Origin: Planctomycetota bacterium
GTDB taxonomy: Bacteria; Planctomycetota; Phycisphaerae; Phycisphaerales; UBA1924
Assembly (NCBI GenBank): GCA_022563015.1
Contig: JADFOF010000002.1
Span: forward strand, 1-48,453
Length of the DNA: 48,453 nt
Direction of reading: 5' to 3'
In this document: one piece after another, positions 8,364 to 20,300 of the stretch
How positions within the stretch are numbered: position 1 is the stretch's first letter
Layout: every line of letters begins with the position of its first letter
Program-made: the position numbers and the translations under genes
Notes under the pieces: generated by a model
Databases searched by the model: none
Told to the model about the DNA's origin: nothing
What the model saw: the letters and a program-made list of their open reading frames with translations, nothing else

Positions 8364-11300
8364 ATGGACCGCAAGCAACACACATCATTGGCATTGGCGA
8401 TGGTCTTGACGGCTGGTCTGGCCGCACCGTCATACGCGATCATGCAAGAGAGCGTTCTCGCTGCGGACACGGCGCCGGCAGCGGTCACGCCTGAGGACCC
8501 GGGCCCACCGGCTGTCGATCCCGAGAAGCTGATTCGATTCAACTTCACGGAAGCGCCGTATTCAGCGGTGCTCGAGGCGTTCTCGCGCGAGTCCGGCTTG
8601 CCCATGATCCGCGAGGCCGAGCCGCCCGAGACCACGATGACCTTCATCAGCGGCAGCGCGTACACGTTCGACGACGCGCTGGGCATCCTCAACCAGTTCT
8701 TGAGAATGCACAACGTCTATGTGGCGCACGAAGACAACTATCTGTACTTCCGCACGCTGAAGGACGAAGCCCGTCAGGCGCGCCAGCCGGTCGGCGGACC
8801 CGTACCACCAGGCATTCCCGGGTACGAGATCGTGACCGTCACCATCCCGCTCAACAACGCGGCCGCGGCCACGACGCGGGAGAAGATCGAACGGCTGGTC
8901 GATCCGGACTACGGCAGCGTGATCGACGTGCCCGGGCCGAACTTTCTGATCGTCACCGAGACCGCCGATCAGTGCCGCAGGATCTGGGAGATCGTGTCGA
9001 TGATCGACGCCGATCTCGTGGATTTCAAGACCGAGTTGTACACACTCAAGTACTCCAAGGCGCAGGACGTGTACACAGCCCTGAAGGAACTGGTCAAGGT
9101 CAAGACGATCGAGACGATCATCGACCTGAAGGGCAACGTAACCACGCAGGTCAAGGACGGCAACGTCGACGGGCTCAACTTCTGGGCCGATGAACGCACG
9201 AACTCCATCCTTCTGGTCGGGCCGATGGCCCGCATCCAGGTCGTCACGGAACTGATCGAGCTGCTCGACGTTCCGGGCGGGCCCGGCGGCGAGCGGGAGA
9301 TGCGCACATTCCTGCTCGAGTCGATCACACCAGCGCAGGCGGCCACGAGCCTGGGCGATCTGTTCCGCGCGGTGCCGGATGATCGCAAGCCGACGATTCT
9401 GCCGCTGCCGGAGGTGGGCAAGATCACCGTCGTGGCGGCTCCGGGCGAGATGCTGCACGCGATATCGCTGCTGGGCGAGATCGACCCGGACTCAACGTCC
9501 GCGCTGCGCCCGCAGGGTGAGACGCCCGGCACCTATGGCAATCGCACGTACAAGCTCGTCCGCCTGGAGCACGTCACGCCGCAGCAGGCCGAGCAGATCG
9601 TCAAGCGATTGCTCACGGCACGGCAGCAGACCGTGCTGCGTTTCACGCCCTCGCCGGACGGCCGATCGTTGATCGTGTCCGGCCCATCGACGGATGTGGA
9701 GAGCTTTGAGACGCTCGTCGCGGGGATAGACCTCGCGCCCGATTTTGATAAGGAGTTCCGCCTTGTCCGCGTGACCAAGGGAGACCCCGCCCGGGTGCTG
9801 GCTCGGGCCGAGAGTCTCTTCACGGAAACCGGTCAGGCCGAGAAGCACCCCCTGACCATCTCGCTGGACAACCAGACCGGCGAGATCCAGTTGATCGGAT
9901 CCCGGCAGGGTCTGGCAGCGTTCGAGTCGTTGTTGCGCACGGTTGAAGCCGGCGTCGAGATCGACACCGAGGCACGCCATTACGTCCTTTCCCATATCTT
10001 GCCCAGTTCGATCGTGTCGAGTCTGACGCGGCTGTCGCGCCCGCTGCTCGAGCCGTCGGACGGCTCGGCGTACATCGCGCCGAGGTTCGAGGCGCTGGAC
10101 GAGCTGGACCGGCTGATCGTTCGTGCCGAGCCCGACCAGTTCACCATCATCGAGGAACTGATCGATGTCCTGGATCAAGAGGCGCCCGGCTCGACGCAGA
10201 TCCGATTCGAGCGCGTGCGGATGGGTGATCCGAACACGCTGGTGCAGCGTGCGCTGTCGCTGTACGAGGAGCGCACGCAGGGGATGGACGACCGCGACGC
10301 CGGGCCGGTGAACGTCGAGGTGGACACAGCCTCGGGCACGCTGGTCATCCGGGGAACGGCCGGTGGCATCCGGCTGTTCACCGAGTCGCTGACCCAGGTC
10401 CAGCAGCTCGTGCCGCCGCAACGGACCATGCGGATCGTCGATATTCAGAACGTGCGTGCGTCCGAGATCATCGAGCCGTTGCGCCAGTTCCTCGACTCCA
10501 CCGACCCGGTCGATCCGGCGCGCCGGGTCCCGGACCCGGACCTCGCCGTGGTCGAGCGGACGAACTCGCTGCTGGTCACGGCCGAGGACGCCCAGCACCG
10601 GCTGATCGCGGACTACGTGCGCCGGCTGGACGTGATCGAGCGGTCGGACCTGCCGCCGTTGCGGCTGCTTCAGATCAAGACCGCCGATTCGGCCGCCATC
10701 GCCTCGATGCTCACGCAGCAGTACGCCAAGCGTCCGCAATCGGACCGGGCGGCGCGGCCTGTCGAGGTGCGGGCGGACACCGCCACCAACACGCTCATCG
10801 TGTCGGCGCACCCGGAGCTGTACGACGAGATCAAGGACTTCGTCGAGCTGCTCAACACGCAGGAAGACGAGCCGGAACGCCAGACCATCCTGTTCCCGCT
10901 CAAGGTTGCCAAGGCGGACCTGGTCGCCGCCGCGATGGACAGGCTCTTCCCGGTGCCTCCCATGCCCCGTGATTCTCGCAACCGTCCGATGCCGTGGCTG
11001 CAGAAGGAGAAGGAGATCACGGTCTCGGCCGAGACGAGCAGCAACTCGCTCATCATCGACGCGCCGACGGACCGGATTCCTTCGCTGGAGGAACTCGCGC
11101 GCAAGCTCGACATCGTGGAGCTGCCGCCACAGGCGCAGCTGCGCACCTATCGCGTCATCAAGGCCGACCTCACCGCAGTCGCCACCACGCTCCGGGGCAT
11201 GTCCTCAAAGGGCATCCTCTCGGCCCCGGCGCAGCCCGGCAAGCAGCCCGTGCAGGTCGTGATCGAGACCGAGCCGCGGAGTTCGACGCTCATCGTGGCC

Positions 11301-14300
11301 GGCGACGAGGTCACGTTCGAGCGCGTCGAGCAGTTGCTCGAGGATCTCAACGAGGTGATCGTCGAGAGGGGCCTTCGCATCATCCCGATCGTCAATGCCC
11401 AGGTCGAAGACGTGCGCGAGCGGGCGCTGGCGATCTACAACGCCCAGATCGAATCGCTGCCCGGTGCCACACACGTGGACGTCACCATCAACTCCAAAAC
11501 CAACTCACTCGAGGTTGTCGGCGACGAGGACGCGCTGGGACGCTTCGTGAAGATTCTCGATGAGCTCCAGCGTCAGGCCGGACCCGCCCGCGAGGTTCGC
11601 ATCATCGAGCTGCGCCTGGCCAAGGTCGCCGACGTCGTCGGCTTCCTCGAGGAGATGGTCTCGGCGAGCGAGTCGATGCGGATCCAGGGCGGGCCCACGC
11701 CGGTCTTCGAGCCGATCGAAACGACCAACTCGCTGATGGTGGCCGCAACGACGGCGCAGTTTCCCATCATCGAGTCGCTGGTGCGGAGTCTGGACGCGCA
11801 GCAGACGGTCGATCGTCCGCCGCTGAAGATCCTGGCGCTGGACGCGACCGACGCAACGAGTCTGGCCAGCGTGCTGCAGCGCACGTACGACCAGAGGCCG
11901 ATGGACGAGCGGGCGAAACAGCCGGTCGAGATCCAGTCCGATCCCGCGACCAACACGCTGATCGTCTCGGCGCACGAGGACCTGCTGCCGGAGATCCAGG
12001 ACATCGTGCGCGAGCTCAACCAGAGCCGCATCGGCGACGAGGATCGCGAGATCCGCATCTTCCCGCTCCGGGTCGCGCGTGCCGAGGACCTGGCCAGGAC
12101 GATGGACGAGATGTTCCCCGTGCCGCCGATGCCCAAGGACTCGCGGGGCCGACCGCTCCCGCACCTGCAAAAGCCCAAGGAGATATTCGTTCGCGCCGAC
12201 CGCGCGACGAATTCGATCATCGTGGACGCCCCGGCCAAGCGGATGGCCGAGTTCAACGAGATCGTGAAGATGCTCGATTCGCCTCGGCAGTCGGACGTCG
12301 AGGTGCGCACGTACCGGATCGAGCGTGCGGACCTGGCGGCGGTGACGCGCACGCTGCAGGATCTCGCCTCGCGCGGCGCGCTCCCGCAGAGCGGGCAGAC
12401 CCCCGTCACCGTCAACGCCGAACCGATCAGCCGTACGCTCATCGTCAGCGGCCCGTCGGAGGTGTTCGAGGCGGTCGAGCAGATCCTGCTCGATCTCGAC
12501 GCCAGGCCCGACATTCCCCCGACCACGTTGAAGATGTACACGCTGAAGCACGCCCGGGCGGAGCGGCTGTCGAGCCTGCTCACCGATCTTCTGACGACCC
12601 GGCTGCGCGAGCAACAACTCGAGGAAGGGTTCGCCGTCGCGAGCATCGAAAGTCTGCTGCACGTGGCGGCGGATTCGGCGACCAACACGCTCATCATCTC
12701 CGCGCCCGAGGACGTGCAGCTGATCGCGGCGGAATTGATCAAGGTGCTTGACAGTGAGGCCGCACAGGTCGGGCGCGCGATCATCCGTGTGGTTCCGCTT
12801 ATCTACACCGACGCGGCGCAGGTCGCGCAGGATCTGATCGGCGCCCTGGCGAACTACGATTTGCCCACTGGCGGGACGGTCAGTGTGGTCCCGGCCCGCG
12901 GCTCGAACGCGCTGGTGCTGTCGGGCGCCGCCAAGGATCTCGACAAGATCGAAAAGGAGCTGATCGCCAACCTCGATCGTCAGCCGTTCGATCCGGAGAA
13001 GCCCGCCGTCGAGACCTTCGGGCTCGAGCACGCCGACGCGACCGCGATCGCTCAAACCGTCGAGCGCCTGCTCAAGGAGCAGCAGGAGACCGACCCGCGC
13101 ATCTTGCAGCTCATGGCGCGGTATCAGCGGAATCGGCCCGACCTGTTCAAGCAACCGTCGATCCGTGTCGAGGCCGAGCCGCGGACGAACTCGCTGCTCG
13201 TGTCCGGGACCGCCGCGACCATCGAGCTGGCGACAGCCATCATCGAGCGTCTGGATCAGCCGGCCGAGCAGGAGGAGCGTGAGTTGGTCACCTTCACACC
13301 GATGCGTGCCGACGCCGTGACGCTCGCCGCCGCCGTCTCCCGCATCGCCGAACAGACCATCGTGCGCACGCGCCGTCCGCTGGAGATCGTGGCCGAGCCG
13401 ACCTCGGGGAGCGTGCTCGTGATCGGCTCCAAGGAGCAGACCGCGCAGGTGGTGCTTCTGCTGGCGGAGTTTGACGACCGGACGCCGACCATCCCGCGGG
13501 TCGAGGTCGGCGTGTTCGATGTGATGCACACGGACGCCAGCTCCGTCGCGCGCACCGTGCAGGCGATGCTCAACGACCGTTCCCGCTGGCCGGACGAACT
13601 CCGGCGCGCCGAGCGCGCGGGGGTGGGCGTGCCGCAGCCGACCGTCAACGCGGACGGCAACAGGCTCGTCGTCAGTTCGCCCGTCGGGCTGATGGCGCTG
13701 GCGAGCGAGCTCATCGCGACCATCGATCAGCCGCCCAGCGGCGGCACACGCGAGGTGCGTGTATTTCGGCTGCACAAGGGCGAGGCGGAATCCGTCGCGA
13801 CGGCGGTCCGCCTGGCACTGGAGTCCAGCGCCGAACCAGGCCAACCCGTCCCCGTCGTGACACCCGAGCCCGCGAGCAATTCGATCGTCGTGTCCGGCCT
13901 GGCCGAGCAACTCATCGAGGCGGCCGAACTCATCACGTCGATGGACGACGCGGTCGAGCCGGGCGGCATGGGCGTGCGCACGATCTTTCTGGAGCACGCA
14001 CGGGCCGAGGCCATCGCCCCCATCATCGAACAGATATTGGAGAAGGAATCGTTCTTCGACCAGCTCGCGCCGTGGGAGAGAAGCCGCTACGTGGGCCGGT
14101 TCGGGGCCCCCCCGGACCAAGGCGGAATTCGTGTCTCCGCCGAACGCCGGCTGAACGCGATTGTCATCAGCGCGCCCGTCCATGTGCTCGAACTCGCTGA
14201 GCAGGTCGTGCACGAACTCGATGTGGACAGGGCGGACGCGGCCGCGTCAAGACCCATCCGCGTCATTCCGCTGCTCAACGCCGACGCGGCCCAGCTCGCG

Positions 14301-17300
14301 GCCAACGTCGAGGCGGTGTTCGAGGAAGACGAGTCCGGCGACCCGCCGCCCACGATTCGCGTCGATATAGAGGGCAACGCCCTCATCGTCCGCGCGACGA
14401 CCGATCAGATGGCGATGATCGAATCGCTGGCGAAACAGCTCGATTCGGCGGCGTTCGGATCACAGCGACAGCTCCGCATGATCCCGATCGACCGGTCCAA
14501 AGTGGACGCGACGATCATGGCCCTGACGCTCAAGCGCCTCATGGAGCACCGGGGCGGCGTCAAGGTCGAGGTCATCACCATCGAAGAATTGCTCACTGAG
14601 CCCGAGGAAACCGAGGACCCGGGCGGGGTGGGCCTGGCGCCCCCCGGGCGTGGCACGGGCCCCGCTGACACAATCGCGCGCATCGCCGCATATGCCGTCG
14701 CCGCGCAGCCGGAGCAAGTAGACAATTCGGGAAAAGTGGACGGGTCGGCTGGCGAAGTGGCGCAGCTCGACCCCGATGACGATACGCCCGTCATCCGGAT
14801 CGCCGTCGACCTCGACACCAACATGCTGGTCGTGATCGGTCCGCCGCGCCTGACCGACAGACTGTTTGAGCTTGTCACACATCTCCAGGACCAGATGCCC
14901 GCGGAGCCGACGGCGGTCCACATCGTCCCGCTTCCGGCCAGCATCAACCCGACGGACGTGCAGCGGCTTGTGAACCAGACCGTCCAGCAGGTCGGTCGCA
15001 CCTCGCCGACGAACCCGGGCGGATTCACCGGCAGGGTGGTGGCGCAGCCGGATCCGAGCGGCGGGGCGCTCATCGTCTGGGCCAACGACACCGACTTCGC
15101 GTCGATTCGCGAGATCATCACCTCGGTGGTCAAGCTCGACACGGCCACGCGGCTGACCATCAAGGTCTATCGCCTCGAAAACATCACCGCCCAGCGGGCG
15201 ATCCAGGCCATCAACGACCTGTTCACCGCCAGCCCGCGTGGCCGGCAGGCGCGCCGAATCCGAGGGCTCGACCTCACCATGCAGACGTCGGACGGGCGGG
15301 AGATCCGCGGCAGGCTCGACCCGTCGCTCATCCGTGTCACGGCGGATCCGAACGGCACGTCGATCATCGTCGCGGCGCCGGGCGATTCGATCCCGCTGAT
15401 CGACGAGCTGATCGGCGTGATGGATCAGAGCGACGTGTCCGAGCGGCTGTCGATCCGGCGGTACGCCCTGACCAACGCCCGGGCGGACGACCTCAACCGC
15501 ACGCTCCAGCAGCTCTTCGACGCCCAGCGGCAGGGGCCGAATCGAAACGAGATGCCACAGGCGCAGTTCATCGCCGATCAGCGGACGAACTCGCTGCTCG
15601 TGACCGCGTCGGAGGCGCAGCATCGCGAGGTGGAGCGGCTGCTCGTTGCTGCGGACGCGGCCGAGCTGGACGACGGGCTCGAACTCGAGATCATCACACT
15701 GCAGCACGCCCTGCCGTCGATGGTCGAGAAGATCATCAAGCAGGTGATCGTCGGCAACGATCCGGGGCGCGAGGGCCGCGTTCAGATCTCGGCCGATGAC
15801 GCGAGCAACGTGCTGGTCGTGCGCGCCTCGCCCGAGGACTTCTGGAATATCAGGCGGATCGTGGCCGAGGTGGACGGGGCCGACGTCGGGCAGCTCGCGG
15901 TTCGATCGATCAAGCTCGATCGCGCCGACGCGCAGAACGTCGCGCAATCGCTGCAACGATTCTTCCAGGACCGTGCGAGCGTGGCGAACCGAGCCGGTCG
16001 CGGCGGTGCCCGAAGCCGCGTCGCGATCACGGGCGATCGGCGGTCCGGCACGATCGTTGTCGCCGCCTCGGACGAGGACTTCGAGCAGATCCAGTCTCTG
16101 GTCGAGATGTTCGATCGGGAGAACGCGCAGGGCGACTGGCAGTTCCAGATCGTGCCGCTCAAGCACGCGAGCGTGTCGGACATCGCCGGGACGGTTGAGG
16201 ACATCGCCAATCAGATTCAGTTCGGCGGCTACTTCTTTTTCCGTCCGCGCGGGGCAGAGCAGGGTCGCGAGGACAAGATCTATGTGCGGAGCAACGAGCG
16301 CACGAACAGCCTGGTCGTGTTCGGAACCGGAGAGTTGTTCGATCAGATCCTGGGCGTGATCGAGAAGCTCGACCAGCCGTACTCGACGCAGGCGCTGCGC
16401 GTGGTCAAGGCGATCCGCGTCGAGGGTGCGGATCTGCGCGCGATGGCCCGGGTGGTCACGCAGGCGATGGAGAACCCGAATCGCGAGCGATGGTGGCTGC
16501 CCGATGCGGACGCCGTGCAGGTGCAGGTGGATCAGCGGCGACGGCTGCTCATGCTCATCGGGCCCGCCGAGCGCGTTGACATCGCGTTGGGGTACATCGA
16601 GGACCTGGCGCGGGCCGGCACACCCGAGACTCGCGAGATCGACACGATCGCGCTCCGACACGCCGAGGCCAGCGCAGCCGCGCGAAGCATCACCAGTTTC
16701 TTCCGCGATCGCGCCCGGGCGATGGGGCTGGCGGATCAGGAGGTCACGGTGATCGGCTCACCGGACGGCAACGTGCTGATCGTGTCGGCCGACCCCGAGC
16801 AGATGGTGCTGCTTCGCGATCTCGTGGCTCGGATCGATACCCCGACCGATGATGGCCGGCGCACGGAGGTGTACGTTCTCAAGCACACCACGGCCGAGGA
16901 GGCTGCGGGAACCATCAAGAGCCTCATGGATACCTCCGGCGAGGACGCGGTCCGCGTCATGCCCCAGCCGAGCACCAACGCGATCCTGGTCTCGGCCCCG
17001 GAGGATCAGTTCGAGCACATCGACGCGCTCATCGCGCAGCTGGACGTCGAGCCCGATCTCGAGGACGCCAGCATTGTCTCGGTGACGCTGCAGAACGCCC
17101 GGGCCGAGGACGTGGCCGAAGCGCTGCGCGACGCGCTGCCCGACACGATCAAGGTCAAGATCACGCCGGTATCGCGAACCAACTCGATCATCGTCAGCGG
17201 CACGCCCGAGGCCGTGAAGCTCGTCATCGATCAGATCCCGATATTCGAGATGGAGCCGTCCAGGCCGGCGATCGAGTTCCGGCGCTTCCAACTCACGAAC

Positions 17301-20300
17301 GCGGACGCGTTTGACGTCGTGATGACTTTGGAGCGGCTGGCGCGGGGAATGGATCGATCGCGCAACGCGCCCGAGCCGAATATCGACTACCTGCGTGACG
17401 AAAACGTCGTGCTCATCACCGCGCCGCTGGAGCAGATCGAGACGCTCTCGCAATGGATCGAGCAGCTCGATGTCACTTCCGAAGACGATCAGGTCACCGA
17501 TTTCGTCGAGTTGGAGTACGCCCAGGCCGAGCAGGTCGCCAACGCCCTGGACGTGTTCTACGGCCCGTACGCGAGGCAGGCCAAGACGCCCGGCGCCCGG
17601 AACGTGTCCATCGTGGCCGACCCGGTGACGAACTCGCTGATCATCAGCGCCAACGAGACGGAATGGATCAACATCCGCGCGTTGCTCGAGCGGTTCGACA
17701 ATGAGAAATACGACACGGCGCAGACCATCCGGCTGATCGCGCTCAAGCACGCGGACGCGGCGACGGTCGCCCGCGCGCTCAACGAGGGCTTCCGTGCGCC
17801 CATCGAGGCCCAGCTGCAGCGCGAACGCATCCAGATCGAGGCACGCGAGCGGGGCCGGCGAGGCAGAAACGACGACTTCGGGTTCGCCCAGCCCGCCGTT
17901 CTGCTCGACCTGGACGACACGCCAACCGTGTCCGCTGAACCGATGACAAACTCGTTGATCATCTTCGCCAGCAAGAAGCAGATCCAGCGGATCGAGAAGA
18001 TCGTCGAGCAGCTCGACAGCGACGAGTTCGTTCAGATCAACCAGCCCCGCATCATCCCCATCACGACCGGGCGCCCGAGCGAGATCGCGGGCGTTATCCG
18101 CCAGACATTCGAGAACCGAAGCGTGCGCAGCGGTCCGCGCAGCCTGCTGGTTGTGGGCAGCGATTCGGCGGGAGTCCTGATCGTGCGCGCCGATGAGGCC
18201 GACTTCGCACAGGTCCTGGCGCTGGCCGAGTCCCTACAGCAGGAGGGCCTGGAGTCGTTGCCGACCGTGCGCACGATCGCGCTGCACGGCACGCCCGCGT
18301 CGAGACTGCGCGACACGCTGCTGGCGTCGTTCCAGCCCGTGGCCCAGAAACGCGGCGAGTCACTCGCGATCACCGTCGATCGGTCGAGCAACCGCCTCGT
18401 CATCTCGTCGAGCAAGGACCTGTTCGAGCAGATCCGCGAGGTGGCGCTGGAGCTGGACGGCTCGTTGGGCGGCCCGGAGGGCTTGCGCGATGGGATCGGG
18501 CAGTCCGTCAAGATCGTCAATGTCACGAACAACGATCCCGCCGCGATCCGACAGATGCTCAATCAGATGGGTGTCATGCGGGGTCAGCCCGCCGATCTGC
18601 CCGGCGTTGTGAACGATCCCGTGCAGGTCGTGCCGCTGCGCACGAGGCGCGCCGTCGCGCTGATCGGCAACCCGGTGGACATCGAGGCGGTGGCCTCGCT
18701 CATCGCGGTGATCGACGCTGAGCCGCTCGCGTCGGAACAACACATCGCGATTGTGCACCTGATGCAGAACGATGCCGACCGCGTCGCCTCGGCGATGCGG
18801 GAATTGCTCGACGTGGCCTCGGGCGCGAACACGGCTCCGGCACAGGCGCTTCAGGAGCAGATTCGTCGGCTGAACATTGCCCGCAACGGCATCGGCGACG
18901 AGGACTTGTCGCTGGACCTTTCGGTTCCGATCAGACTCATCCCGGATTCAACGACGAATACTCTCTCAATCGCATCGACGATAGAGAACGTCGCCGCGCT
19001 GATAGTACTGGCAAAGAGTTTCGACACACTGGCGCTGGGCGACGCGGTGGTCGTCCGCATCTTCGCGTTGGAGAACGCGGACGCCGGGCGAACCAAACGC
19101 GTGATCGACGAGCTGTTCCGGCAGGGCGAATCCCTGAGTCGTCTCCCGGGTTCGCAGCGTCTGAGCACCCCGACCACAGCCACGGGCAAGGCGCTCGCGG
19201 GCACGATCGCGGTCTCTGTGGACGAGCGCACCAACGCGCTCATCGTCGCGGGCCGAGAGGAGGCCGTCGCGTTCGTCGAGGTGCTCATCGGCCAGCTGGA
19301 CTCCGATGAGGCTGCCAACTGGGTCGAAACTCGGGTAATCGCCCTCGAGCACGCCGACGCGCTTCGGTTGGCCGAGACGCTCCGTCGCGTGATCGTACAC
19401 GGCCAGCGAGAACTGCCCGGGGCGATGGGTCTGCAGCGGCAGGTCGCAAGGCTGCTCATGAGGGACGGCGACGGTCCCGAGGGAAGGATTGAGGCCGACC
19501 TGTTTCTTCCATTGACCGATGTCATCATCGAGGCGGAAGAGCAGCTCAACGCCCTGATCGTGGTCGCGTCGTCGTCCAACCTCAGGGTCGTGGGCAAGCT
19601 GGTCGAGATGCTCGATGTTCCGCTGGCCGGCGCCGACAACACCGTTCGCATCTACCCGCTGGAGTTCGCGGCGGCGGACCGCGTGGCGTCGATGATCGAC
19701 GGCTTCTTCGAGCGGCGTGAACGCTCCAAGCTCATGCGACCCGAGGACACAGTCATTATTACGCCGGACCTGCGGACAAACTCGCTCATCGTCTCGACCA
19801 GCCCCCGCAGCTTTACGCTGATCGAGAGTCTGCTCAAGACGATGGACGGCGAGGAGCGCGACTTCACGGTGGGGATCCACGTCCTGCCGGTCGAGGGCGC
19901 CGATGTGGCCCGGCTGGCACCGAAGATTCAGGCCGCAATGACCGAGCGTATCCAGGCCGGTCGGCGCGCCGGCGACGTGTCCTCGCCGCTCGATACGTTC
20001 CGTGTCGATGCGGATCCGACCACCAACGTGCTGCTGGTGACCTCCAGTGATGAAAACCTGCAGATCGTGAAGGATCTGATCGAGGCGTTGACGGCCGAGG
20101 GCGTGCCGGACGTGCGGGCCGCCGAAGGCTTCGCGATCATTCCCGTGACGACCCAGCCGCCCGAAGAGATCGCCGCCCACATCAACGAGATCTATGTGAG
20201 CAAGGAGAATGAACGTCGTGGCGAGGGCACGATCAGCGTGCGCCCCAACGAGCGTCTCAGCGCGCTCATCGTGAGCGGCACCGAGGAGGACATCAAGCAG

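Noticed and set aside
11505-16661. Very long antisense ORFs opposite the giant secretin (902 aa at 11505..14213, 733 aa at 14460..16661; also 18966..20657)
   Set aside because: Low-complexity His/Arg/Asp/Leu-rich translations typical of the complementary frame of high-GC genes with biased codons; the sense frame carries clear domain motifs.
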